This document shows, in pieces, positions 45,651 through 53,899 of a stretch of 64,000 nt of DNA. Each line of letters begins with the position of its first letter. Within the stretch, counting starts at the first letter, position 1. The notes under the pieces are model-generated. The model was not told the DNA's origin, ran no database searches, and saw nothing but the letters and a program-made list of their open reading frames with translations. The stretch is taken from the NCBI GenBank assembly GCA_027485815.1, contig JAIXQE010000072.1, positions 62,001-126,000 of the forward strand, in the 5' to 3' direction. The position numbers and the translations under genes were made by a program. The stretch comes from Opitutaceae bacterium (GTDB taxonomy: Bacteria > Verrucomicrobiota > Verrucomicrobiia > Opitutales > Opitutaceae).

Positions 45651-47033
45651 ATGCCCGCCCTTCCGCTTCCCGCCACCCGCCGCGGCTTCCTCCGCTCCGC
45701 CGCCGCGACCGCCGCCGCCTTCCCCGCCGTGCTCCGCGCCGCGGCCCCCAATGCCGCCGTCCAGGTCGCCGTCGTCGGCGTCAACGCCCGCGGCTACGCC
45801 GACCTGCACAGCACCGCGTCCCACCGCGCCGTGCGCTACGTGGGCTTCTGCGACGTCGACGAGGCCGCCTTCGCGCGGGCGGACAAGGACCACCCCGGCA
45901 CGCGGCACTGGGCGGACTACCGAGAGATGCTGCGGGACCTCGGGGACCGCCTCGACGCGGTGATCGTCGCCACGCCCGACCACATGCACGCCCCGGTCGC
46001 GGTGGCCGCGATGCAGCGCGGCAAACACGTCTTCTGCCAGAAGCCGCTCGCGCACACCGTCTGGGAGTGCCGGCAGATGCGCCTCTGGGCGGAGAAGGGC
46101 AATCTGGTGACCCAGATGGGCAACCAGATCCACTCTGCCGTCGAGTATCGGCTGGCCACGCGCCTGCTCCGCTCCGGCGTGATCGGCAAGGTGCGCGAGG
46201 TGCACTCCTGGGTCGCGGTCGCCGGCAACGAGCGGACCTGCCTGCTCGAGCCGCCGACTGAACCGGCCCCCGTGCCGGCCGGCTTGAACTGGGACCTGTG
46301 GCTCGGCGCGGCGCCCGCCCGCCCGTACTCGCCCGGCATCTACCACCCGTTCGCGTGGCGCGACTGGCAGGATTTCGGCGGTGGCGCCCTCGGGGACTTC
46401 GGTTGCCACATCCTCGATCCGGTGTTCACCGGCCTCGGCCTCACCGCCCCGCTCTCGGTCGTGGCGGAGAACAGCGGCGTCAATCGCCACATCTGGCCCA
46501 CCAACGAGACCGTGCGGTACACCTTTCCGGGCAACGAGCTGACCGCCGAGTCCACGCTCAAGGTCACCTGGGCGGACGGCGGGCTGCGCCCCGACCGCAA
46601 GTTGGCGGGCCTCCCTGCCCACCTCGACCTGCCGCGCAGCGGCTCCCTCTTCATCGGCGAACGGGGGAACATGGTTCTCCCGCACGTGGGTGGACCGCGG
46701 CTCTACCCGGAGGAGAATTTCCAGGGTTTCGCCTACCCGAAGGACGTGAAGGCGGTGAACCACTGGCACAGCTGGGTCGATGGCATCCTCGCCCGCACGC
46801 GCACCAGCGCGGGGTTCCACTACGCCGCCGACCTCGCGGAGACCGTGCAGTTGGGCAACATCGCCACGCGCCTGTCCCGGCGGGCGATGATCACGCGGGG
46901 CACGCGGAAGGCCGATGATCAGGCGTCGGTGCTGCGGTGGGATGCCGCCGCCCTGCGCTTCCCCGGCCAGCCCGCGGCGGATGCGCTGCTCACGAAGACC
47001 TACCGCCGCGGCTTCGAGGTGCCGGCGGCCTGA
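45651..47033 (+). CDS. Exported Gfo/Idh/MocA family oxidoreductase
   Basis: A 460-residue NAD(P)-dependent sugar oxidoreductase-like protein with a twin-arginine leader (TRRGFLRSAAATAAAF). The Rossmann motif is VVGVNARGYADL; the substrate-binding lysine lies in CQKPLAHT (usually EKP); GGGALGDFGCHILD is conserved. It belongs to the exported clade common in Verrucomicrobia and Planctomycetes, thought to act on sugars in the periplasm. The ATG at 45651 precedes the Tat leader; the frame runs open upstream through the repeat element. It converges with the LamG gene (21-bp gap). Confidence 0.9.
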   Translation: MPALPLPATRRGFLRSAAATAAAFPAVLRAAAPNAAVQVAVVGVNARGYADLHSTASHRAVRYVGFCDVDEAAFARADKDHPGTRHWADYREMLRDLGDRLDAVIVATPDHMHAPVAVAAMQRGKHVFCQKPLAHTVWECRQMRLWAEKGNLVTQMGNQIHSAVEYRLATRLLRSGVIGKVREVHSWVAVAGNERTCLLEPPTEPAPVPAGLNWDLWLGAAPARPYSPGIYHPFAWRDWQDFGGGALGDFGCHILDPVFTGLGLTAPLSVVAENSGVNRHIWPTNETVRYTFPGNELTAESTLKVTWADGGLRPDRKLAGLPAHLDLPRSGSLFIGERGNMVLPHVGGPRLYPEENFQGFAYPKDVKAVNHWHSWVDGILARTRTSAGFHYAADLAETVQLGNIATRLSRRAMITRGTRKADDQASVLRWDAAALRFPGQPAADALLTKTYRRGFEVPAA

Positions 47034-47054
47034 CGCCCGCTCCCCGCGGCGTGC

Positions 47055-47900
47055 TTACCGCAGGTCGCGGATGCCTCCGGGCAGGTCGCGCACGGTGAGG
47101 ATTTCCGCGGGGCTGAGCACCCGATTGAAGACCGCCAACTCGTCGATCAAGCCGACGTAGGCCGCGGCGAGGACCAGACGGACCTTCGCCGGGTCCCAGC
47201 CGAAATCCAGCTGCCAGCCGGTGATGGCGCCCTGGGGAACGCCGTCGAGGTACAGGCGCCCGGTCGCGGCCTGGCCCTCGTTGATCCGCTCGTAGGTGAA
47301 GGCGACGTGCGTCCACCGCGTCCGGGCGAAGGGCGCGCGGGCCACCTGAACCATCGGCCGCTCCGCGTCGGATAACTTGGCCCAGTCGATGCCGCGGGGA
47401 TTCCAGAGCTCAATCCGCGGGCGGATCGCGTAGCGGAAGAGGCGGGGCGTTTCGTCCTTGGACCATTCCAGAAAGATGAAGCCCTTGCGGCTGTCGTCCC
47501 CGACGATCTGCACGGGGTCGCAGTAACCGGGCTCAAGGTCCTCGTCGGGGGAAAGCTTGAGCCAGACGCTGACGGTCCCGCTCCAGGAACCGGCCTGGTA
47601 GTCAAGGATGCCGGCGTTGGTGAAGAAGGGGCGCACGGGATTCTTGCGGGCGACGCGGAGGGCGCCGCCGAAACGGCCCTCGCCCGGGGCGAGGCGGATG
47701 TGTTCGCCGGGTCCCGGGGGCGCATCCTTGGGGCCGCCCAGGAACTGCAGGCGCGGGTCGCCGCGGGAAAAGTCCGCGTCGAACGAGGCGTCGAAGGCGG
47801 CGTGGTGGGTGAGGGCGGAACGCAGGGCGGCGGGCGCGGCGGCGGCGAGGGCCGAGGTGAGGAGGCAGGCGGGGAGGAGCAGGCGCAGCGGGGTCAGCAT
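47055..47900 (-). CDS. Exported LamG/concanavalin-like domain protein
   Basis: A 281-residue secreted protein: signal peptide (RLLLPACLLTSALAAAAPA), then one LamG-type jelly-roll lectin domain (SGTVSVWLKLSPDEDLEPGY; TRWTHVAFTYERINEGQAAT; GRLYLDGVPQG; YVGLIDELAVFNRVLSPAEI). It probably binds carbohydrate or a cell-surface ligand; no catalytic motif is visible. The gene diverges from the TonB receptor at 48000 across about 100 bp, and its long upstream open frame is antisense to that receptor. Confidence 0.82.
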   Translation of the reverse strand: MLTPLRLLLPACLLTSALAAAAPAALRSALTHHAAFDASFDADFSRGDPRLQFLGGPKDAPPGPGEHIRLAPGEGRFGGALRVARKNPVRPFFTNAGILDYQAGSWSGTVSVWLKLSPDEDLEPGYCDPVQIVGDDSRKGFIFLEWSKDETPRLFRYAIRPRIELWNPRGIDWAKLSDAERPMVQVARAPFARTRWTHVAFTYERINEGQAATGRLYLDGVPQGAITGWQLDFGWDPAKVRLVLAAAYVGLIDELAVFNRVLSPAEILTVRDLPGGIRDLR

Positions 47901-47999
47901 CGGGAGCGGGGATTCGGCGGAAGCGTGGGAGGGGAGCGGGGGGCGGCAAGCCCGTTGCGCGGTTGCGCCGCGGCCGCGGGCGCCCCACGGTCCGCGGCC

Positions 48000-50051
48000 G
48001 TGAACCAACGCCTGTTTTCGACCCTGCTGCTCGCGGTTTCCCCACTCGTGCTGCCTGCGGCCGCGCCCGCTCCGTCGGGGGAGATCGTCCGCCTTGAGGA
48101 CGTCGTGGTGTCGCCGAGCCGGTTCGGCGTCACGGAGCAGGCCGCGGGGAGTGCGGCGGCGATGACGGGCGCGCAACTGGAGGATCTCCCGCAGGTCGGG
48201 CAGGACCTGTACCGCTCGATCGCGCGCCTGCCGGGCTTGGCCGCCGACGACATCTCCGCCCAGTTCTGGGTGCGGGGCGCGCCGCAGTCCGAAGTCCGCG
48301 GGCGGCTCGACGGCCTCGACCTGATCGAGCCGTTCCACCTCAAGGATGTCGGCGGTTCCCTTTCCATCGTCGATCCGGCCGTGATCGGCTGGCTGGAGTT
48401 GGCCACCGGTGGTTTCGGCGCGGAGCACGGCGACCGGCTGGCGGGCGTCCTGACGCTGGAGACTCGCCCGCCGGCGCGGACCCGATCCGCCGTCGACCTC
48501 AGCCTCACCGGCCTGGGGCTCCGCCGCGAAGGGGTGATCGCGGGTGGTCGCACGCGCTACCTGCTCACTGGGCGGCGGGGATACCCGGACGTAGCCCTGC
48601 GCGCGGCGGGACGGGATGATGATGTCTCCCCGCGGTACTACGACGGTCTCGCCAAGGTGGAGTTCGCGGTTGCGCCGGGCCAGACGCTTTCCGTGCACGC
48701 CCTGCACGCGGGCGACGACCTGCGGTACGCGCGGGTCAATTCCCCGTCCCTGCGGAGCAGCTACGACACGACGGCCGCGTGGTTGCGTTGGCGGGTGGCG
48801 GAGCGCGCGGGCTGGAACGCGGAGACCGTCGCGTCCTGGTCGGCCCTCGCGTGGAACCGCCTCGGCTCCGGGCGCCTCGATGGGTTTCCCTTCAGTCTCC
48901 GGGATCGGCGTGAGCTCGGCGTGGCGCACCTGCGTTCGGAATGGTCGCGCGCGGTCGGGGAGACCTGGCGCGTGCGGGCGGGTGGGGAGGTGCGGCGGGC
49001 GGCGGCGGATTATGATTATGCGCTGACGCAGCAGCGGACGGCGGTGCTCAACGGTGTGCAGGTGGCGCGGACGAACACCGTGCGGGCGGATCTAACGCCG
49101 CGCGACACCGGCGGCGGCGCGTTCGTGGCGGGGCGGACGGTGCTGCCGGGGAACCTGATCCTGGAGCCCGGCGTGCGCTTTGACCGGGCGCCGGCGACCC
49201 CGGGCGCCGAGTGGGGCCCGCGTCTGAATGCGGCGTGGGTGATCGGCGGATTCACCTGGCGCGCGGCTTGGGGGCGCCACGCGCAGGCCCAAGGCCTCCA
49301 CGAGTTGTCCGTTGCCGATGGGGAGCGTCGCTTCTCCACTCCGGAGCGGGCGGAGCACCGGGTGCTGGGCGTGGAGACGCGCGTGGGGGCGGGCACGGCC
49401 CTGCGGGTCGAGGCGTACGAACGGGCGTCGCGCAACCTGCGGCCGCGGTGGGTGAACCTGGACAACGCGTATGATCTCTTTCCCGAAGCGCAGGCCGACC
49501 GGGTCCGGCTGGATCCGGAGCGCGGCCGGGCGCGGGGCGTGGAACTGCTGCTGGCCGGCCGCGGCCGGGGGCCGTGGCAATGGAACGCGAGTTATGCCTG
49601 GGCCCGCACCGAGGAGCGGATCATTGGCCGCTGGGTGCCGCGCGCGCGGGACCAGCGGCACGCGGCGTACGGGGACGTGACGTACGCGCCGAACCCGCGC
49701 TGGACCTTCAGCGCGGCGTGGCATTTTCACACGGGCTGGCCGACGACGGACGTGAGTTACGCGCTCGCTCCGCTGAACAACGGCCGGCGGTTGCTCGTAT
49801 CGGCCAATGGGCCCGCATTCGGCCTGCGCCTGCCTGCCTACCACCGGCTCGACCTGCGCGCGACGCGGCGGATTCCGCTGCGGACCGGCGAGCTGCGGGT
49901 GCACCTCGATGTCTTCAACGCCTACGACCGCCTGAACTTCCTGGGCTACGACCGCAAGGTGAGCGTCGCGGGCAACGAGGTGACCGTCCGGCGGGAAGCC
50001 CGCGAGCAACTGCCATTCCTGCCGAGCGCCGGGTTGATCTGGGAATTCTGA
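48000..50051 (+). CDS. TonB-dependent receptor (short type)
   Basis: A 683-residue outer-membrane receptor starting at GTG (48000), with signal peptide (FSTLLLAVSPLVLPAAAPA). A TonB box-like region (IVRLEDVVVSPSRFGV) precedes the plug (YRSIARLPGLAADDISAQFW; GAEHGDRLAGVLTLE), and the barrel ends LIWEF. It is shorter than the four other receptors here and lacks a carboxypeptidase-like N-terminal domain. Ligand unknown. Downstream is a repeat element; no partner genes are adjacent apart from the divergent LamG protein. Confidence 0.86.
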   Translation: MNQRLFSTLLLAVSPLVLPAAAPAPSGEIVRLEDVVVSPSRFGVTEQAAGSAAAMTGAQLEDLPQVGQDLYRSIARLPGLAADDISAQFWVRGAPQSEVRGRLDGLDLIEPFHLKDVGGSLSIVDPAVIGWLELATGGFGAEHGDRLAGVLTLETRPPARTRSAVDLSLTGLGLRREGVIAGGRTRYLLTGRRGYPDVALRAAGRDDDVSPRYYDGLAKVEFAVAPGQTLSVHALHAGDDLRYARVNSPSLRSSYDTTAAWLRWRVAERAGWNAETVASWSALAWNRLGSGRLDGFPFSLRDRRELGVAHLRSEWSRAVGETWRVRAGGEVRRAAADYDYALTQQRTAVLNGVQVARTNTVRADLTPRDTGGGAFVAGRTVLPGNLILEPGVRFDRAPATPGAEWGPRLNAAWVIGGFTWRAAWGRHAQAQGLHELSVADGERRFSTPERAEHRVLGVETRVGAGTALRVEAYERASRNLRPRWVNLDNAYDLFPEAQADRVRLDPERGRARGVELLLAGRGRGPWQWNASYAWARTEERIIGRWVPRARDQRHAAYGDVTYAPNPRWTFSAAWHFHTGWPTTDVSYALAPLNNGRRLLVSANGPAFGLRLPAYHRLDLRATRRIPLRTGELRVHLDVFNAYDRLNFLGYDRKVSVAGNEVTVRREAREQLPFLPSAGLIWEF

Positions 50052-50063
50052 CCGCGGCCCCGA

Positions 50064-50177
50064 TGTGGCCGCGGCGGCAGCCGCGGATCGGGACGGAAGG
50101 CCGCTCCGTCCGGGCGGGGAATGGCCTGCGGCGGGACGGGGAGGCAGCCGGAATCCGCGGCAACTGCCGCGGCCATA
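50064..50177. repeat. 114-bp palindromic REP/BIME-like element, copy 2
   Basis: Left arm 50064-50088 and right arm 50153-50177 are 25-bp inverted repeats of the same family as at 45461 (TGTGGCCGCGGC... and ...GCCGCGGCCATA). The 64-bp interior aligns gaplessly to copy 1 with about 40 of 64 identities by hand count. It lies between the TonB receptor and ribE in a 201-bp gap. No gene is seen in the rest of the gap. Confidence 0.85.
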
Positions 50178-50252
50178 ACGGAGCCGCGCCCACAGCCGGG
50201 CCGGCGCTTTGCGGCTTGGCGCGACGGGCAATCGCGGTTTCCCTCGCCCCCG

Positions 50253-50849
50253 ATGTTCACGGGCATTGTCGAGGAGGCAGGTAGGGTGGCGGACTTCTCG
50301 CCTTCGGCGAAGGGGTGGTCCCTGCGCGTCAACGCCCGGCAGGCGCTCGCGGGGGTCGCGCTGGGGGACAGCATCGCGGTGAACGGCTGCTGCCTCACTG
50401 TCGCGGAATTCGACGCCGCGAGCCTGCGCTTCGACGTGCTGGCGGAGACGCGCCGGCTGACCAGCTTCCACGCCCTCGCGCCCGGGGCGGCGGTGAACCT
50501 CGAGCGGAGCCTGCGCTTCGACGGCAAGGTGGGCGGGCATTTCGTCACCGGGCACATCGACGTGCCGGGACGGGTCGAGGTCTTCGAGCCACGGGGCGCC
50601 GATCATTACCTGCGGGTCGGCTTCCCGGCGGAATTCGGCGCCTACGTGGTGCCGAAGGGCTGCATCGCGATCGACGGCATCTCCCTGACGGTCGCGGAAT
50701 GCGGCCCGGAACACCTCGCGGTCTGGCTGATCCCCCACACGCTCGCGGTGACCAACCTGCGGGAGCGGCGCGCGGGGGATACGGTGAACCTAGAGTTCGA
50801 CCTGTTGGCGAAGCACGTCGCGCGCCTCCTGCAGGCGCGCGGGACCTGA
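50253..50849 (+). CDS. ribE: Riboflavin synthase alpha chain
   Basis: Catalyses dismutation of two 6,7-dimethyl-8-ribityllumazines to riboflavin. The 198 residues show the two-lumazine-domain architecture: MFTGIVEEAGRV at the start, GDSIAVNGCCLTVAEF in domain 1, then GHFVTGHIDVPGRV and KGCIAIDGISLTVAE in domain 2. It heads a tight five-gene set (7 bp to the glycosylase gene, then overlaps through opgG). No FMN riboswitch is recognisable in the 75 bases upstream of the ATG. Confidence 0.95.
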   Translation: MFTGIVEEAGRVADFSPSAKGWSLRVNARQALAGVALGDSIAVNGCCLTVAEFDAASLRFDVLAETRRLTSFHALAPGAAVNLERSLRFDGKVGGHFVTGHIDVPGRVEVFEPRGADHYLRVGFPAEFGAYVVPKGCIAIDGISLTVAECGPEHLAVWLIPHTLAVTNLRERRAGDTVNLEFDLLAKHVARLLQARGT

Positions 50850-50856
50850 GCCGGCG

Positions 50857-51780
50857 ATGCGCGCCTCCCTCCAGGCCATCACCGAGGAACTGCGGCGGCT
50901 GAAGCTGGCCGGCGTGACGAGCGTGCCGGTGGCGGACGAGACCCTCGAGCGGCTGCGGCGGGTGGTGGGTCGGCGGGCGGCGGCCGGCGCGGTCGAACGT
51001 CCCGCTGCGGCGCCGGCTCCGGTGGTGGCGCCGGCGACGCCTGCCCCCGAACGGATCCGGGAGGCGACGCGCAGCGGGTCGCCAGCGGCACCGTCCGCCG
51101 CGCCGTCTTGGACTCCTCCGGCCGTGCATCTGCCTCCGGGGAGCAAGGCAGAGCGCTGGGCCGCGCTGAAGGCGATGGTCGAGGGCGACCCCGTGTGCCG
51201 GTCCCATCTGCGGCCGGGAAAGCGGGTCGTGGTGGGCGTCGGTTCGCTGGATTCGGCGCTGATGTTCGTGGGTGAGGCCCCCGGTGCGGAGGAGGAGATT
51301 CAAGGCGAGCCGTTTGTCGGGCCGGCGGGGCAGTTGCTGACGCGGATGATCGTCGCGATGGGCGTGGCGCGGGAGGAGGTTTACATCGGCAACATCATGA
51401 ATTGGCGTCCGGGGCTACCGACCGCGGAGGGTGGGGAACAGGTCGGGAATCGTCCGCCGACCGCCGGGGAGATGGCCTACTGCCTGCCGTTCCTGCGGGC
51501 GCAGGTTGAGGTGGTCGCGCCCCGCTTCCTCGTGGCGCTGGGGGCGACCGCGGCGCAGGGGCTGCTCGGGGCGGGGGCCTTCAAGACGCTCGGCGAGGTC
51601 CGCGGGCGCTGGCACGACTTCGGGGGCATTCCGCTGATGGTCACCTATCATCCGAGCTACATCCTGCGCGAGCCGACGCCGCGCCGGAAGCGCCTCATCT
51701 GGGAAGACCTGCTCCAGGTGATGGAACGGGCCGGCCTGCCGATCTCCGAGCGGCAGCGGGGCTACTTTCTCGAGCGATGA
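50857..51780 (+). CDS. Uracil-DNA glycosylase, family 4-like, with altered cysteine set
   Basis: Removes uracil from DNA as the first step of base-excision repair. The 307-residue protein has an N-terminal helical segment, an Ala/Pro-rich linker (about 40-90) and the UDG domain with motif 1 GEAPGAEEE (139-147), QGEPFVGPAGQLL and motif 3 HPSYIL (265-270). In family 4, four cysteines bind a 4Fe-4S cluster; here I see C114 (CRSH) and C209 (YCLPF) while the usual Cys in KCRP is Trp183 (NWRP). The cluster may be absent. The stop overlaps opgG's ATG (ATGA). Confidence 0.85.
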   Translation: MRASLQAITEELRRLKLAGVTSVPVADETLERLRRVVGRRAAAGAVERPAAAPAPVVAPATPAPERIREATRSGSPAAPSAAPSWTPPAVHLPPGSKAERWAALKAMVEGDPVCRSHLRPGKRVVVGVGSLDSALMFVGEAPGAEEEIQGEPFVGPAGQLLTRMIVAMGVAREEVYIGNIMNWRPGLPTAEGGEQVGNRPPTAGEMAYCLPFLRAQVEVVAPRFLVALGATAAQGLLGAGAFKTLGEVRGRWHDFGGIPLMVTYHPSYILREPTPRRKRLIWEDLLQVMERAGLPISERQRGYFLER

Positions 51781-53291
51781 AGATCGGGCGCGCGTGGAGC
51801 GGGCTGGCGCTCGGGCTTGCGGTGACCCTCGCCGGGGTCGCCGGGGAGCCGGTGGTCGGCGATTTCGCGGCCCTGCGGGAACGGGCGCGCGTCCTCGCCG
51901 CGGCGCCGCCGCGCACGACGGCCGGTGAGGTCCCGGCGTGGCTCCGGAACCTTTCCTACGACCAACTGCGGCGGATCGAATTCGACACCCGGCAATCCCT
52001 GTGGGCCGGGGACGGAACCTGGTTCGAGGCCCAGTTCCTGCATCCCGGCTTCCTCTTCGACCGCTCCGTGCGCCTCTGGGAAACGCATCCCGGCGGGGTG
52101 CAGCCGATCCCTTTTCGGACGGGACTGTTCCGCTACCGCGGGGTCGAACCCGGGCTGATTCCCGCGGAGCTCGGGTTCGCCGGCTTCCGGCTGATGCACC
52201 CCTTCGGCGGGCGCGGGGAGCCGTTCCAGGAGATCGGCTCCTTCGCCGGCGCGAGCTACTTCCGCTTCCTCCCGGCCGGCGCCGCGTATGGCCTTTCCGC
52301 GCGCGGCCTCGCCCTCGACACCGCGGCGGAACGTCCGGAGGAGTTTCCCCGCTTCAGCGAATTCTGGCTGGAACGGCCGGCGGCCGACGACCGCGCGGTC
52401 ACCGTCCTCGCCCTGCTGGAGAGCGAGCGGGTCACCGGCGCCTACCGCTTCCGCATCACGCCGGGGGCCGAGACGGTCGTCGCGGTGAGCGCGGAGCTGC
52501 ATTTCCGGGGCGCGCCGGGGGTGGTCGGCCTCGCGCCCCTGACCAGCATGTTCTGGCGGGGCGAGGGCAACGGCGCCGCGGCCGAGGATTACCGGCCGGA
52601 GGTCCACGATTCCGACGGTTTGCTGCTGCACCGCGGTTCCGGAGAATGGCTGTGGCGGCCGCTCGCCAACCCGGCGCGCCTGACGGTCGCGACCTTCGCG
52701 GACGAGAATCCGCGCGGCTTCGGCCTGCTGCAGCGTGACCGCGACTTCGAGCACTACCAGGACCTGGAGGCTTCCTACCACCTCCGCCCGAGCCTGTGGG
52801 TCGAGCCCGTGGGGGCGTGGGGTCGGGGCGGCGTGCGGCTGGTCGAAATCCCGACCCGGACCGAGTTCGACGACAACGTGGTGGCGTGCTGGGTGCCGGA
52901 GGTGGCGCCGGTGCCGGGAAAGCCGTTCGGGCTCGAGTACCGCCTGCGCTGGTTCCTCGACGGAATCGGGCCGCCCGGCGCGCGCGTGGTGGCGACCCGG
53001 CGGGGCAAGTCGGGGGTGCACGAACCCGGTTTCGAGCGCTTCGTCGTGGACTTCGCGGGCGGGGCGCTGGCCGGCCTCGCCGCGGAGGCCCCCGTCGAGG
53101 CGGTGGTCACCGTCGGCGACGCCGGCGCGCCGCACCACGTCACGGTCCAACGCAACCGGTTCAACGGCAGTTGGCGCGTCGCGTTCCTCGTGCGCCCGCC
53201 GGTGGAGCCGCGCCCTGTGGAGTTGCGTTGTTTCCTGCGGCATGGCGGCGAGGCGCTCTCCGAAACGTGGTCGCACCTCTGGCAGCCATGA
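51777..53291 (+). CDS. opgG: Glucan biosynthesis protein G (periplasmic)
   Basis: A 504-residue protein of the OpgG/MdoG family, needed for osmoregulated periplasmic glucan backbone branching and release. Signal peptide (LALGLAVTLAGVAG), then the large beta-sandwich domain (VPAWLRNLSYDQLRRIEFDT; HPGFLFDRSVRLWE; HPFGGRGEPFQEIGSFAGAS; LTSMFWRGEGN). ATG overlaps the glycosylase stop, and the stop overlaps the next gene's ATG (53288). It is followed by a small membrane protein and opgH, so this is a glucan-synthesis unit. Confidence 0.92.
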   Translation: MKIGRAWSGLALGLAVTLAGVAGEPVVGDFAALRERARVLAAAPPRTTAGEVPAWLRNLSYDQLRRIEFDTRQSLWAGDGTWFEAQFLHPGFLFDRSVRLWETHPGGVQPIPFRTGLFRYRGVEPGLIPAELGFAGFRLMHPFGGRGEPFQEIGSFAGASYFRFLPAGAAYGLSARGLALDTAAERPEEFPRFSEFWLERPAADDRAVTVLALLESERVTGAYRFRITPGAETVVAVSAELHFRGAPGVVGLAPLTSMFWRGEGNGAAAEDYRPEVHDSDGLLLHRGSGEWLWRPLANPARLTVATFADENPRGFGLLQRDRDFEHYQDLEASYHLRPSLWVEPVGAWGRGGVRLVEIPTRTEFDDNVVACWVPEVAPVPGKPFGLEYRLRWFLDGIGPPGARVVATRRGKSGVHEPGFERFVVDFAGGALAGLAAEAPVEAVVTVGDAGAPHHVTVQRNRFNGSWRVAFLVRPPVEPRPVELRCFLRHGGEALSETWSHLWQP

Positions 53292-53893
53292 ACGCCGTGC
53301 CCGCTCCCGCCGACCGCGTCGAACTGGCGATGGTGTTCCGCCCGGCCACCGGCTCGATGGCCGACTGGAACGAGGCGTACGTGCGGGTGGAGGACTACCT
53401 GCGGGCGCACCGGATCCACAACCGGCTCCACCAGAGCCGCCTGATCCTGCGGATCCTGCAGCGGGCGGCGGTGCGCCATGCGGCGGACCCGGCGCTGAGC
53501 CCGACCCGGCTCGCGGCGGAGGAGACCGAGCGCCAGATTGATGAGTGGTTCGCGGCGATGCTGGACGAGCGCGGCGCCCCGGGCGACCGGCGGACGATCG
53601 AGGGGCGGGTCGCGCTGCTGCTGGCCGACGGTCCCGGCCGGTGGCCCTACGCGTTCCTCGAGTCGGCGCAGATCCCGGACGAGTTCCGGGCGGCGATGCG
53701 CGCGGGCGTGCTGCGGGCCGGGCCCGACCTCAAGATCTCGAGCATGGTGCCGCGTCCGATCGACCTCGGCCCCATTCCGGAGGCCGCGGGTGACACCATC
53801 GAACGCATCGGCAAGTGGCCGGTCTTCCGGCTGCTCTTCCTCTGGGCCCTGCTCGCCGGGGTCCTCGGCGCGCTCTTCCGGCTGACCCGCTGA
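53288..53893 (+). CDS. Membrane-anchored hypothetical protein in the opgGH operon
   Basis: A 201-residue protein of unknown function, translationally coupled to opgG and 6 bp upstream of opgH. The body is mostly helical (EDYLRAHRIHNRLHQSRLIL; EETERQIDEWFAAMLDE) and the C terminus has one hydrophobic segment at about 179-197 (FRLLFLWALLAGVLGALF). There is no signal peptide, so the predicted topology is cytoplasmic with a C-terminal tail anchor. I do not recognise a family. Its position suggests an accessory to the OpgH glucosyltransferase, by inference only. Confidence 0.8.
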   Translation: MNAVPAPADRVELAMVFRPATGSMADWNEAYVRVEDYLRAHRIHNRLHQSRLILRILQRAAVRHAADPALSPTRLAAEETERQIDEWFAAMLDERGAPGDRRTIEGRVALLLADGPGRWPYAFLESAQIPDEFRAAMRAGVLRAGPDLKISSMVPRPIDLGPIPEAAGDTIERIGKWPVFRLLFLWALLAGVLGALFRLTR

Positions 53894-53899
53894 ACCGCG

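Noticed and set aside
45461-50177. Composite mobile element bounded by the two 114-bp repeats
   Set aside because: The genes between are ordinary (oxidoreductase, LamG, TonB receptor) with no transposase or target duplication; the repeats are better seen as dispersed REP-type units.
50178-50252. FMN riboswitch before ribE
   Set aside because: No RFN element core is recognisable in the 75 bases, and the repeat element occupies the rest of the gap.
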